Positions 52,031-63,015 of a DNA stretch of 64,000 bases are shown in pieces (within the stretch, counting starts at the first letter, position 1; each line of letters begins with the position of its first letter). The position numbers and the translations under genes were made by a program. The notes under the pieces were generated by a model. It was not told the origin of the DNA. It saw nothing but the letters and a program-made list of their open reading frames with translations, and did not search any database. Origin of the DNA: Rhodeus uyekii (Eukaryota > Chordata > Actinopteri > Cypriniformes > Acheilognathidae); the NCBI GenBank assembly GCA_037043235.1, contig JAWRVZ010000322.1, forward strand, positions 437,988 through 501,987, given 5' to 3'.

Positions 52031-53092
52031 CCAGGTTACATATCTAACCATATTTCCCTGAAGAGGTAACGAGACGCTGCGTCAAAAGCACTAGGGGAAT
52101 ATCTTGACAATAGTCTCGTGAAAAACTATGTAAAAGATCGAACGATCGATCAACTGAGTGTGTGACAGTCGCAAGTCAGTGACGTCACAAACCAGGGTGA
52201 TAAATATGCGCCCGGAAACCAGTGACGGCAGCTTAGAGGAGTGTCTGAAGCAAGCCCAGAAGGGCTTTAGCTGAGGATAAAGACAGTGTCTCGTTCCCTC
52301 TTCAGGGAACTATGGTTACATACGTAACCTGAGATGTTCCCTTTCAAGGGAACTTGTGCTGTGTCAAAAACGCTAGGGGAACAATATACCATCGCCACTT
52401 CAGTGATGAAGACCGACGAGTGTCTCGTAGCTCGCCATGAGAGAACCTGTGTTCCCGGAGCGGAGTTAAGGTCGAGCTGATAAAACCTCACAAAAGTGTG
52501 CGGGGTGGACCAACCTGCTGCATCACAGAAATCAGACAGGGAGAAACCTAATAAAAGAGTTTTAGAGGAAGCCACGCTCTTGATGGAGTGGGCAAGGACC
52601 CTCAGAGAGATAGTCTCAACTATCCATCTGCTTAGGTTAGTTTGGATGATGGTGCCCCCTTATTTTTAAACTGCTGGTCCTGGTCACCGAAAGGGGGAGG
52701 TTGCAGTACAATGGACTGAGCCACATTAGTGGGTACCTTATGTACATAGTCTGGCCTGGGGTGGAGGAAAGCAGTAGCCATCCCAGGCGCAAACTCAAGG
52801 CAAGAGGGAGCTACAGAAAGTGTCTGTAGGTCCACAACTCCTTTTAGCGATGTGATGGCTAAAAGGAAAGAGTGTTTAAAAAAATAAACTTCAATAGGTT
52901 CAAAGCGTGCCTGGGAAAGACCCTGGAGGACCAGGGACAAGCCCCAATTAGGAACCTTGGTCTGTGATGCAGGAAAAGCATACAGACGTAGTTCAGCCAT
53001 GTCTGAACCATGGCATCCAGCCTGAGAGGGATGAAAGTGCTGCTGGGAGGCCAGCAAGTGGTGCTCGGTCTGTGTGGGTCCTAATGTCCCAT
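52031..53092 (-). mobile_element. DIRS fragment of a diverged subfamily
   Basis: The edge (52036-52110, GGTTACATATCTAACC) and its inverted internal copy (52285-52335) keep the DIRS end structure. The minus strand then gives the recombinase C-terminus (SDFCDAAGWSTPHTFVRFYQ, frame 52575-52267) and middle (LVLQGLSQARFEP, LAITSLKGVVDLQTLSVAPS, frame 53057-52632). It is interrupted at 53093 by an hAT end. Sequence differs clearly from copies I and II. Confidence 0.82.
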
Positions 53093-53402
53093 CAGGGTTG
53101 GGGAGTAACGAAATACATGTAAAGACGTTACGTATTTAAAATACAAATTTTGAGTAACTGTATTTCGTTACAGTTACATTTTAAATTGATGGTAATCAAA
53201 TTACAATTACATTCAAAAAGTATTTTAGATTACCAAAGTGATTACTTTGAATTTTAATGTCATTTATATATTAATATTAACGTAAGCTGTCGGATTATTC
53301 TCCGACTCTGTCTCTTTAAAAAAAATAAAAGCGCGCGGAGCCTGTTCAGTTAGCAAGCTGGAGAGTGTAGATCTGCAATCGCATAAAAAATGGACGAGAA
53401 AA
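53093..53402 (+). mobile_element. hAT 5' end (copy 2), cut by DIRS element
   Basis: CAGGGTTGGGGAGTAACG and the following 300 bp match 45501-45810. The match ends within the first codons of the transposase (ATGGACGAGAAAAC), where the DIRS edge CGTCTCGGGTTACG begins. The rest of the hAT element is not found after the DIRS copy. Confidence 0.82.
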
Positions 53403-53465
53403 CGTCTCGGGTTACGAATGTAACCCTGGTTCCCTGAGGGGAACGAGACGCTGCGTCAAAGCGCT
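53403..53465 (-). repeat. DIRS copy II terminal repeat
   Basis: CGTCTCGGGTTACGAATG ... GAGACGCTGCGTCAAAGCG, matching 25217-25284 of copy I. Confidence 0.85.
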
Positions 53466-53644
53466 AGGGGAAATAGCCTGACGTCAGTCATGTGAAAATC
53501 TGTGCAACCAATGAGAGACGAACGCGTGTGAATGCGTCACCGCCGGCACATGCCGGTGACGTCATGAGAGAGAGCATAAAGCGCGCCCGAAACCCGGAAG
53601 TGCCAGCAAAAGAGTGTCTGAAGCAGGCACGGAGGCGCAAGGAG

Positions 53645-53708
53645 CTGAGGCAAAGACGCAGCGTCTCGTTCCCCTCAGGGAACCAGGGTTACATTCGTAA
53701 CCCGAGAA
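53645..53708 (-). repeat. DIRS copy II internal complementary region
   Basis: Inverted copy of the terminal repeat (AGACGCAGCGTCTCGTTC ... ACATTCGTAACCCGAG), about 180 bp inside. About 80 bp that follow it in copy I are deleted here. Confidence 0.82.
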
Positions 53709-53721
53709 GTTGAGAGAGCAC

Positions 53722-54990
53722 TCACTGAGAGAGCACCCTGGTTCCTGGGGCGGAATCGAGGTCCAATTGGTAAAACCTCATGAAAGTGTGCGGCGAGGAC
53801 CAAACAACCGCAGCACAAACATCAGACAAGGACACTCCAGAGAGGAGAGCCTTGAATGTCGCCACGCTCCGAGTGGAGTGGGCCCGGACCCTCAACGGAG
53901 AAGCATGTCCGGCCGACTTGTAAGCTAGACAGATAGCCTCAACTATCCACCTGCTTAGGGTTTGCTTAGAAGCCGGAGCCCCCTTAGGGGTCCCAAAGCA
54001 AACGAAAAGTTGGTCCGTCTTGAAAACGTCTGCTCGCACTGGACAGACCTTGTTCTTGTGCTCCTGCTCATGATCGTCAAATGGGGGAGGGCAGAAGGCC
54101 TGCAGCGTGATAGACCGAGCCACATTAGTGGGAACCTTGGGGACATAGCCTGGCCTCGGGTGGAGAAAGGCTTTCGCCATCCCGGGCGCGAACTCAAGGC
54201 ATGAGGGAGCCACCGAGAGGGCCTGAAGATTCCCGACCCTCTTAAGCGAGGTGATGGCCAGCAAAAGAAGGGTCTTAAGAGAGAGGAGCTTGATAGGGAG
54301 CTCCTCTAAAGGTTCAAAGGGTGCCTGGGACAGGCCTTGGAGTACCACAGACAAGTCCCAGGCAGGCACCCTGGTCTGTGCCGCAGGTCTCAGCCTTAGT
54401 GTGCCACGGAGGAAACGAGTGACTAGGGGGTCCCTGCCCAAGGACACCCCACCCAGAGGTACATGGCAAGCTGATATGGCAGCCACATAAACCTTCAAGG
54501 TGGAGGGGGACAACCCTGCCGCAAATCTTTCTTGCAGGAACTCCAGCACTTTGCCGACTTGACAGGTTACTGGGTTCACCTGCCTTTCGCCACACCAAGA
54601 CGTGAAGAGTTTCCACTTCAGGGTGTAGAGTTTGCTTGTGGAGGGAGCTCTGGACTGAAGGATGGTCTCCACAACCTCAGCTGAGAGACCTGATTCTATG
54701 AGCTGGACCCCTTCAGGGGCCAGACCCACAGCTTCATTAGCTCTGGGCGAGGGTAAAGAATGCAACCCTCCGCCTGGGACAGAAGGTCCCTCTTGACCGG
54801 AATCTCCCATGGGACTCCATAGAGGAGGGCCAAGAGGTCCGCGAACCATATTCTGGAAGGCCAGTGGGGGGCCACTAGCGTGAAATGGACCTTTTCCCTG
54901 CAAATTTTGGCCAGAACTCTCGGGAGCAGAGCGATCGGGGGAAAGGTGTACAGGCGTAACCTCGGCCACGCATGTACCATGGCATCCTGC
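53722..54990 (-). CDS. DIRS tyrosine recombinase
   Basis: The minus-strand open frame runs from 55818 to 53722. Its first part overlaps RT/RNase H coding in another frame, so the recombinase proper probably begins around 54990 or later. It holds FTSWCGERQVNPVTCQVGKV, VLEFLQERFAAGLSPSTLKV, the DLSVVLQGLSQAPFEPLEEL block, LAITSLKRVGNLQALS, the H-x-x-R motif (RAHSTRSVA) and the tyrosine motif (WSSPHTFMRFYQ). The catalytic residues are present, unlike copy I. A short deletion near 54030 (PVRADVFKTD where copy I reads PVRALDTYVF) removes a few residues. This type of enzyme inserts circular cDNA without target duplications. Confidence 0.86.
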   Translation of the reverse strand, partial: AGCHGTCVAEVTPVHLSPDRSAPESSGQNLQGKGPFHASGPPLAFQNMVRGPLGPPLWSPMGDSGQEGPSVPGGGLHSLPSPRANEAVGLAPEGVQLIESGLSAEVVETILQSRAPSTSKLYTLKWKLFTSWCGERQVNPVTCQVGKVLEFLQERFAAGLSPSTLKVYVAAISACHVPLGGVSLGRDPLVTRFLRGTLRLRPAAQTRVPAWDLSVVLQGLSQAPFEPLEELPIKLLSLKTLLLLAITSLKRVGNLQALSVAPSCLEFAPGMAKAFLHPRPGYVPKVPTNVARSITLQAFCPPPFDDHEQEHKNKVCPVRADVFKTDQLFVCFGTPKGAPASKQTLSRWIVEAICLAYKSAGHASPLRVRAHSTRSVATFKALLSGVSLSDVCAAVVWSSPHTFMRFYQLDLDSAPGTRVLSQ

Positions 54991-55928
54991 CCCAGAGGCG
55001 CTGGATTTGCTAGCAAAAACCACAGAGGGCAGTGGGTGTTCTCTACTGAGGCAAACAGGTCGACCTGTGCCTTGCCGTATCTCTCCCAAATCTGCTCCAC
55101 CACTTCGGGGTGGAGCTGCCATTCCCCTGGCCTTGGCCCCTTTCTCGATAGAGCGTCTGCTCCCACATTCTGGACCCCCTGGATTTAGGCCGCCCTGAGA
55201 GAGAGCAACCTCCCCTGGGCCCAGAGGAGGATCTGTCGCACCATCTTGTAAAATGGTTGCGAACGTAGACCCTGATGGTTGATATATGCGACTGCCGTCA
55301 TACTGTCGGTGAAAACAGTGACATGGTGATCGCGAAGGTCTGGGAGGAACGCACAGAGTGCTCTGCGGACCGCCAGTAAATCTAGCATGTTTATGTGCCA
55401 GGTCTGGTGCCGACTGCTCCACAGACCTTGTGAGGAGCGATCCTTCAGGACCGCTCCCCAGCCCGAGAGGGAGGCATCTGTCGAGAGAGTCACTCTCCGA
55501 CCCAGAGCCCCCAACACAGGGCCTTGAGACAGAAACCAAGAGTTCTTCCACATACTCAGGGTGCGTAGGCATCGCCCCGTGACCTTGATAGTGCGAAGCG
55601 GGTTTCCCTTCGGGGAGAACCCCTTGGTTTTTAGCCACCACTGCAGGGGTCTCATGTACAGCAGTGGGATAATGCTGGATGCCACTGCCATGAGCCCTAA
55701 CAATCTCTGAAAGTGTTTCACCGTAAGTGGCTGGCCCAGCTTGATGCTCTTGACGGCTGAACGAATGACCTGGATGCGCTCGGGGGAGAGCCGAGCAGAC
55801 ATGGCCACTGAGTCCCAAATGACTCCCAAGAAAGTGATTCTCTGTGCAGGAGAAAGTACACTCTTCTTGGTGTTCAGCCTCAACCCCAGCTCCCTCATGT
55901 GTGCGAGCACAGCATCTCGATGTTGCAC
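54696..55928 (-). pseudogene. DIRS RT end and RNase H
   Basis: The frame 55928-55185 starts just after the RT active site (YIDDW, about 55960-55946, in the same frame) and covers the RT thumb (LGLRLNTKKSVLSPAQRITF) and RNase H (LSTDASLSGWGAVLKDRSSQ, MLDLLAVRRAL, VTVFTDSMTAVAYINHQG). A frame shift at about 55170 leads into frame 55166-54696 (GADALSRKG, EVVEQIWERYGKAQVDLFAS), the conserved C-terminal extension. Catalytic residues D-E-D are visible. The break makes it a pseudogene. Confidence 0.86.
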
Positions 55929-55975
55929 TGCTAACTGCGGCGACTGGGCCAGAATAAGCCAGTCGTCTATATAAT

Positions 55976-56428
55976 TTAATACACGAATGCCCTGTAACCG
56001 AAGCGGACTAGAGCAGCGTCCACAACTTTTGTGAACGTGCAGGGCGAGAGCGCCACACTAAAAGGAAGCACCCGATACTGGTACGACTTTCCCCCGAAGG
56101 CGAACCTCAGGAACTTCCTGTGCTGCGGAAGGATGGAGACGTGGAAATATGCGTCTTTGAGGTCGACTGTGGCAAACCAATCCTCGGATCTGACCTGCAC
56201 TACGATCTGCTTGAGCGTCAGCATTTTGAATTTTAGACGCCTGACTGTGCGATTTAGGAGACGCAAATCCAGAATGGGCCGCAATCCTCCATCCTTCTTC
56301 GGAACTATGAAGTACCGGCTGTAGAACCCAGACTTGCTTTCCGCGAGGGGTACATACTCGATGGCCCCTTTCGCCAGCAGAGTGTCTAATTCTTGTTCCA
56401 TGAATAGAGCCTGCTGGGGGCCTACCAC
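55976..56428 (-). pseudogene. DIRS reverse transcriptase fingers and palm
   Basis: A 150-residue frame with SRYFIVPKKDGGLRPILDLR, ATVDLKDAYFHVSILPQHRK (first catalytic Asp in DLKDAY) and RVLPFSVALSPCTFTKVVDA. A frameshift at about 55990 separates it from the YIDDW active site, which continues in the next frame. In DIRS elements this RT makes a DNA copy that is then circularised. Confidence 0.87.
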
Positions 56429-56715
56429 GGACTGTAGGACCCCCGAGAACCGGGGTGGTGAAACCCCAAACTGGATGGCATACCCAGAGGTTGCCGTGCG
56501 CAGGACCCACTGAGAGATACCCGGTAGCCATGACCACGCAGCCTGGAACTCTACTAAGGCTGGTCTCTGATACTGTGAGCATATTCACCACTGAGCCGGG
56601 GCTTCCGAAAACTCGGGTGGAATGCTCTAGGACCCTCCTTAGAGGGGGTGGTTCTCCCGTGGCCGGCTGACTCTGGAGCTGCACATGGGAGACACCACCT
56701 TGTTGCGGCTTGGCA

Positions 56716-58083
56716 TCAGGACCGCTTCGTTTTAGCCTTCTTAGTGTTAACGAAAACCCTCAAATCACCCTTTTTACCCGAAGACTGAACTTGGACTTGT
56801 CGGCCCAACTTTCCGGGGTTTACCGGAGGAAGACGGGTAGCGACACTTTTCTTTTGAGCGGCCCTGTATGCGGAGCTTTGAGACCGCGCTTGATCGGCGG
56901 TCTCACGTGGAGGGCGGTGGGGAAAAACTTTACTGAACGCCACCTGCTGTCGTGACGCCTCCTGGAACTTGTCGACGACGCTTTTTACGGCATCACCAAA
57001 CGAGCCCGAAGGGGACAGAGGGGCATCCAGTAGCACAAATTTATCTTTATCCTTCATGGCCGATAAATTGAGCCATAAATGTCTCTCCGTGGCCACCAGA
57101 GCTGCCATGGAGTGGCCGACAAGGTAGGCCGTCTCCCTAGTGGCCCGAAGAGACAAATCCACGGTCCGGCGCAGCTCTGCCACTGCCTCCGGACCAATAC
57201 CACCGCCCTCGTTGAGTTCCCAAGCAACTCTGCTTGATGGGCCTGCAGCAGTGCCGTAGTATGCAGGCACGCAGCAGCCTGGCTCGAAGCAGAGTATGCT
57301 TTCCCCACCAAAGACGACGTGACGCGCATTGGCTTGGTGGGGAGCGCCAAAGCTTTAATAGAAGACGCAGACTGGGGAACGAGGTATCCAGTAAGGTCCT
57401 CGTCCACTTTCTGCATCCCCCCATAACCATGGTGCTGAGCCCTGACAAGATTCGTATACACAGTACTTAGCGGTGTATGAACTCTTTCGGAGGCTGGCCT
57501 TCTCCATGATCTAGATACCTCGGCATGGAAATCGGGAAGAAAAGGCATAGGTCGGCGCGGGGGAGTGACGCGAGCAGGCAGAAAGAGAATATTGGACGAG
57601 CGCTCCTGGTCTCCGCCGGCCAATCAATATCCAGACGCGAGACCGCTCGCGCCACAACCTCAACTAGCTCCTCAAATGCCGGTGAGGAGGGTGGCGAATC
57701 CTCCCCAACCGGGTCGACACTAGCTAAATCCATGTCATCTGAACTAGATAAAGTTAGTGCCGGAGCCCCAGCACGATCCATTTGTGATCTCCATGACTGA
57801 GAGCGCCGCAAAGCCTAGGCTGCAGCAGGTCCCGAACCTCGGGGAACACTAGCCTTCAGATCACCAGGTGGGAGCGGAGCGTATGCAAAGAGAACCTCTC
57901 GCAGTCCTTACAGCCGGCGTTCTCAAGCGCCGAACGCGCATGCTCCACTCCCAAACAGACAACGCACATAACATGTGTATCCCTGTCCGTTATAAAACGC
58001 GGACAGAGAAAAACACAAGGTCTAAATGTCTGTTCATCAGCCATTTTCACACACGAGTTGTGAATGCCCGAATCCCGATCCAA
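56716..58083 (-). pseudogene. DIRS gag-like ORF1, frameshifted
   Basis: The N-terminal frame 58083-57856 has a Cys-rich finger (FRPCVFLCPRF, HVMCVVCLGVEHARSALENA, GCKDCERF). Frame 57811-57467 follows with acidic sequence (LTLSSSDDMDLASVDPVGED) and FEELVEVVARAVSRLDIDWP. Frames 57623-57054 and 57270-56716 hold the C-terminal part (AELRRTVDLSLRATRETAYL, ATERHLWLNLSAMKDKDKF). At least two frame breaks are present. By position this is the structural protein, although the function of DIRS ORF1 is poorly known. Confidence 0.78.
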
Positions 58084-58255
58084 AACTGAACCAGACCAAA
58101 GTATCGGGACCGGACATCATAACTCGCACAAAAGACGTCACATAGACACGCGCACACGTGACTCGAACACTCAAAGTCGCGCACACACACACAACTAGAG
58201 ACATAACGGTAGTTTCAGAGCTCTGCCACAAAACCAAGAAATGACTAGAACGAAT

Positions 58256-59396
58256 GTGGCAGAACCCTGACAGACATCCAATTAATCATGCGTTAAATAA
58301 TGTTATAAAGCCAATGGCTTTGTGTACTTAACAGACAAACTTTAAATCTTAACTAGATAGAGGAAGTTTATTTTATAAACTTCAGTTGGCTTGAGAAAGC
58401 CCAGCCTGAAAGTTTAAATTTGTTGTAAAAGCTTCAAGCTTAAAAAGTTTTGAGAGTTTAAACTTTAAAAATGTCGCTAACAAGATTTATTTGGAGATTA
58501 CTGATGATTCAGTTGGTCAGTGAATGGTGCCAATAGACCCAACCCCCATGTCTCTACGACTTTCTGATGCAGAGATATAGGTCTGGCTAAACGGTTGCTA
58601 GGGTACTTTGTTTGGTTGTTAAGGAGTGGCTAAGCCCCTGCCATTGATGTCACTTCAAAGGCTGCTTGGCAGTATGAACGATATAAACCAACCACAACGC
58701 CTCTACGACATTCAGAACTGAAGATATCTCGCTTTGCATTTGGTTGCTAAGGTGCTCGATAATGGTTGCTAGGGCGTGGCTAGGAAGTGTTGAAAACATT
58801 GGTGATTGGCAGTTTGCCAGTTTGAGATGGGTTGCTAAAGTGCTCTAAATGGTTGCTAGGGCGTGGCTTAATAGCTTCACTGTGATCCTGAGACACTCAT
58901 TGGTCGCCTGAGTAAAATGAGCCCTCCCCCTTGTCTCTGTGACGCTGTGCTGCAGAGCTATGTTCAATTCAAAATCCCTATGCATTTTGCCATAGTAGAT
59001 GGTGTTTCATGGGACAGCCTTCCCCATTCATCTCTATGGGGCAAATTTGGGCAGCTCTAGCACCCCAGGGGTGCATTTTTTACCCCATTGTGTGGTATGT
59101 TCTTACAGAGGCTGTCACCCTCTTCAAATGTGGCGAGTTTCATCTTTTTACAAATTCCTCGCTCCGAGTTATTAATCGTCAAAGTTCGTCGCAGTGTTAA
59201 GTCAATGGGATTTTTCGGCTGCTTTTTCGCCCCTGGGGCGAACATCGTACCCCCGATCCCTTAGAAACGATATAGCAACTCAAGTCAGAACAGGTCTGAA
59301 GTCTGAGCAAAGTTTAGTGGTTGTAGCTTTAAAGCTGTAGGAGGAGATTCTTTTAGAATTTTAGGTAAGAAGAATAATAATAATAAAAATAAATAT
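58256..59396. repeat. Unclassified repeat with GGTTGCTAGGG motifs
   Basis: Repeated blocks built on GGTTGCTAGGG and GCGTGGCTA occur at about 58598, 58760 and 58850. The stretch also includes a perfect 9 bp-arm palindrome at 58363-58383. The stretch 59260-59345 recurs at about 61905-61990. No coding domain. It is a fish-type intergenic repeat of unknown class. Confidence 0.55.
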
Positions 59397-59760
59397 AAAC
59401 TTCAGTTGGCTTGAGAAAGCCTATCCTGAAAGTTAAATTTATTTGTAAAAGCTTAAAAAGTTGTTTAAGTTTACAGATAGATAGATGGAAAGAATTAGAT
59501 CTTGAGCATATATACACTTGTTAGTTATTGCTTTGCGTTGTTTCTAGGCAGTTACTAAGGTGTCGTTATGTTCTTTGATCATAATTTAATCTTTAATCAA
59601 TTGATGATCAATTTTGCTAGCAAGATTTAATGTTAATTATCTTGTTGATAGCAAGATTTAGTATGAATTCCGAAGTCATTAGCAACATTTAACATAAATA
59701 AGCATGTTGCTGGCAAGAATTCGCTGAATTAGCATATTGGTAGCAAGATTTATTGTTAAT
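59397..59760 (+). repeat. Direct duplication block 1, copy 1
   Basis: Nearly identical to 62044-62408 (few substitutions by eye), starting AAACTTCAGTTGGCTTGAG and continuing through TTAATCAATTGATGATC. Confidence 0.85.
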
Positions 59761-60005
59761 TAACAAGTTGCTATCAAGATTTAGCATGATCTAGCATGTC
59801 ACTAGTGAGAATTTGCGTGATCTAGCATGTTGCTAGCAAGATTTAACGTTAATTAACAAGACGCTATTGACATTTAGTGTGAACTAACATGTCGCTAGTG
59901 AGATTTGTTAATTCGTAGGTCGCTTGTGAGATTTAACATGAGTTAACATGTCACTGACGAGAATGAATGTTATTTAACAAGTCACTAGTGAGATTTAATG
60001 TTTTA
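59600..60005. repeat. AT-rich degenerate tandem repeat
   Basis: About ten imperfect units of 33-40 bp around GCTAGCAAGATTTA and TTAATTAACAAGT. The start of the array (to about 59760) recurs at 62265-62410. Confidence 0.7.
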
Positions 60006-60286
60006 AAGAACACAAGAGTCAGTTGACGCAGAGACTGGAGGTTATTGATGATTCAGCTGAACAGTGAGTGGTCTGAAATATCAAAGAATAATAATGAATA
60101 TTAAATATAAATCTAAAATAAACAACATTTACATTGGTAATAAACATGAGTAAATTATTAATTGATTACAGAAGTGTTGCAATACTTGGTTAGTGCACAA
60201 ATTGGCATCTAGGGTACATACATGGAGTTTTTTCATCAAGAGGGATCATCGGTGTTGTAACGAAATACCAAAAAATAAATAACAAT

Positions 60287-60480
60287 GCTTTTTGATCCCC
60301 AAAGTGTTGGAAAATTGCAATTAGTTTATAAAAATGTTTACGGTTTAATTACATCCTTGGCTTTTAACGGTCAGTTTTCACTAATATGAATAATACTTTG
60401 TTTTATTTCTATTTTAAAGATGCAATTAAGCATTATTAATATAGTCTTGCCACTTTTAAAACAGACTGCAGTTACACTAC
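60287..60480 (+). repeat. Direct duplication block 2, copy 1
   Basis: ATGCTTTTTGATCCCCAAAG onward matches 62456-62650. The part from 60388 recurs at 62557, 62817 and 63016. Confidence 0.85.
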
Positions 60481-60582
60481 ATGTATATGGAGCCCTTTAT
60501 ACATTTATTTACTATATAAATGTGTGTATAGATAGATAGATATGTATGTGTATATATATGTATATATGTGTGTGTGTGTATA

Positions 60583-61310
60583 AAGCCTTTCTTCATGTGA
60601 AATAAAATAACTTAAATATTAGTATTTCTTAAATCATTCCTGCACAATTACAATGGGGATAGTAATGCTGTTTTTTCTAATCTCAAGCAGTTTTCAGATT
60701 GAATCGATCTGCCATGTCAGACTTCAGTTCAACACGGCAATTATAGCAGATAAAGGAATCAACACAATGTAATATTTGTATAAAGCCTTCCTCCATGGGA
60801 AACAAAATAACTGAAATATTAGTATTTTTAAAATAATTCCTGATCATGTAATGCAGCAGAGTAATGCAGTTTTTTTGAACTCAAGCAGTTTACAGTTTGA
60901 ATCGATCTGCCATCGTTTTTGCATCCTTTTAAATACCTTATTTCATTTATTGTTTAAGTGTTCACAAAACATCGATCTATCAGCGATTCTGCTCAGGAAG
61001 CGCGTTTGAACTTGAGAACAGGAGTCAGACTTTAGTTAAAAGCAGATAAAAGAATTAACACAATGTAACTATATATTCAAGAATTAGTTATAAATAACTT
61101 TGACTGTTAGACGCTGCATTTGAAGAGAGTCAGCGCGCGCTGCTCAGGGAAGCATTTTACATGTGTCTTCCCCATGAAAACACGAGCGAGAGTCAGAATT
61201 CGGCAATAAAGTACATAAATGAGCGCTATAAATAAACGTAGGCGCTTAGACGGTTATGCTTTGGCGCGAGTCCAGGAGGACGCGCGTTTAAACTTCACTT
61301 ACCTTCCCTA
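60583..61310 (+). repeat. Direct duplication block 3, copy 1
   Basis: Matches 63279-64000. It contains an internal tandem pair of about 200 bp (60583 and 60783, AGCCTTYCTYCATG start) and a TATA-like GCGCTATAAATAAACG box at 61223. Confidence 0.85.
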
Positions 61311-62043
61311 TAGTATCATGGTGCTCAACAGCGAAAATCCGTCGCCATGTAAAGACAAATGAGAGTCAGAATTTGGCCATATAAGTGCATAAATCTTCAA
61401 GGAAACACGCTGCAGCGGTTACTTGATAATCGGAAACAATTTCCGTTTGATCATAAACTCTCTCACATAAATCTATTTTAGGAGATTATGATCTCTCTCT
61501 CCAGCAGTAATGGCGTCTTTGAAAAGCTTTGAGGCTTTGAATTGCAGCGCTCTGATTCGTTCAAACTTCAGTGCTCTCACTGACAGGGGTGCAATTTTGT
61601 GATATTATGAATGTAAAATAGAGAGATTTAACTTACTAATTAAAGTAAAAAATCAATTGTAGACCTGCAAGTTTTTTTTTCAGGATTAAAAAAAAAAAAG
61701 CATGCCCATTGGAATGGACATGTTCACACATACTGTATTGAAATGTATTATATATCAGGTGTAATGTTGTGATGTTACCAACAGATGGAGTGGACGCTCT
61801 GTCTAAAATTCAGTTTTCACTTCATTAGTGAAAGTCTATGGAGATTTTATGACTTGAATCTTCAGTTTTATCAAAAATCATAAGTCTGATCAGTCTGAAA
61901 AGGGATAGCAACTCAAGTCAGAACAGGTCTGAAGTCTGAGCAGAGTTTAGTGGTTGTAGCTTTAAAGCTCTAGGAGGAGATGCTTTGAGAATTTTAGGTA
62001 AGAATAATAATAATAATAACTAGATAGAGGAAGTTTATGATAT
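61311..62043. other. Unassigned stretch with palindrome
   Basis: No gene. Includes a short segment repeated from 59260-59345 and a 21 nt palindrome at 62030-62050 (GAAGTTTAT, GAT, ATAAACTTC). Confidence 0.45.
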
Positions 62044-62408
62044 AAACTTCAGTTGGCTTGAGAAAGCCTAGCCTGAAAGTTAAATTTATTTGTAAAAGCT
62101 TAAAAAGTTTTGAAAGTTTACAGATGGATAGATGGAAAGAATTAGATCTTGAGCATATATACTCTTGTTAGTTATTGCCTTGCGTTGTTTCTAGGCAGTT
62201 ACTAAGGTGTCGTTATGTTCTTTGATCATAATTTAATCTTTAATCAATTGATGATCAATTTTGCTAGCAAGATTTAATGTTAATTATCTTGTTGCTAGCA
62301 AGATTTAGTATGAATTCTGAAGTCATTAGCAACATTTAACATAAATAAGCATGTTGCTGGCAAGAATTTGCTGAATTAGCATATTGTTAGCAAGATTTAT
62401 CGTTAATT
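62044..62408 (+). repeat. Direct duplication block 1, copy 2
   Basis: Second copy of 59397-59760, about 2.65 kb downstream. Confidence 0.85.
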
Positions 62409-62455
62409 AGCTTAAAAAGTTTTGAGAGTTTAAACTTAAAAGTAAGTTATAATTA

Positions 62456-62650
62456 TGCTTTTTGATCCCCAAAGTGTTGGAAAATTGTAATTAGTTTAAA
62501 AAAATGTTTACGGTTTAATTACATCCTTGGCTTTTAACGGTCAGTTTTCACTAATGCGAAAAATACTTTGTTTAATTTCTATTTTAAAGCTGTAATTAAG
62601 CATTATTAGTATAGGCTAATCACTTTCAAAAGAGACTGCAGTTACACTGC
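62456..62650 (+). repeat. Direct duplication block 2, copy 2
   Basis: Second copy of 60287-60480. Its end begins a triplicated unit that continues at 62817 and 63016. Confidence 0.85.
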
Positions 62651-62688
62651 ATGTATATGTAGCCTTTTATATATACTATATAGATGTG

Positions 62689-62692
<4 letters not shown>

Positions 62693-62740
<48 letters not shown>

Positions 62741-62748
62741 GTATAGAG

Positions 62749-62808
<60 letters not shown>
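62693..62808. repeat. Compound (TA)n (TG)n (AT)n microsatellite
   Basis: (TA)n at 62693-62737, (TG)n at 62750-62768, (AT)n at 62769-62808. Open frames of alternating Tyr and Ile here are artefacts. Confidence 0.95.
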
Positions 62809-62811
<3 letters not shown>

Positions 62812-62816
62812 ACTGT

Positions 62817-62948
62817 GAATAATACTTTGTTTTATTTCTATTTTAAAGCTGTAATTAAGCATTATTAATATAGGCTAATCACTTTCAAAAGAGACTGCAG
62901 TTACACCACAGTTACACTATATGTAGCCTTTTATATATACTAAATAGA

Positions 62949-62957
<9 letters not shown>
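62817..62957 (+). repeat. Triplicated unit, second copy
   Basis: GAATAATACTTTGTTTTATT onward, about 140 bp, matches 62557-62690 and 63016-63150. Copies are separated by TA/TG tracts. Confidence 0.82.

Positions 62958-62999
<42 letters not shown>
62949..62999. repeat. (TG)n(TA)n microsatellite
   Basis: Short TG run followed by about 19 TA units. Confidence 0.93.
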
Positions 63000-63005
<6 letters not shown>

Positions 63006-63015
63006 ATGATACTGT

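Larger units (their letters stand above)
53403..58255 (-). mobile_element. DIRS retroelement copy II, most complete in window
   Basis: On the minus strand the order is gag (58083-56716), RT (56428-55930), RNase H (to 54696) and tyrosine recombinase (to 53722). The end repeat (53403-53465) and its internal complementary copy (53645-53708) follow. The right terminal repeat expected beyond gag is not found near 58255, so that end is truncated. Frameshifts occur in gag and in RT. RT/RNase H and recombinase frames overlap, as is known for DIRS elements. Confidence 0.9.

Noticed and set aside
55000..55818. N-terminal part of the 698-codon minus-strand frame as a novel protein
   Set aside because: It overlaps RT and RNase H coding in another frame. 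Only the C-terminal recombinase part has recognisable motifs.
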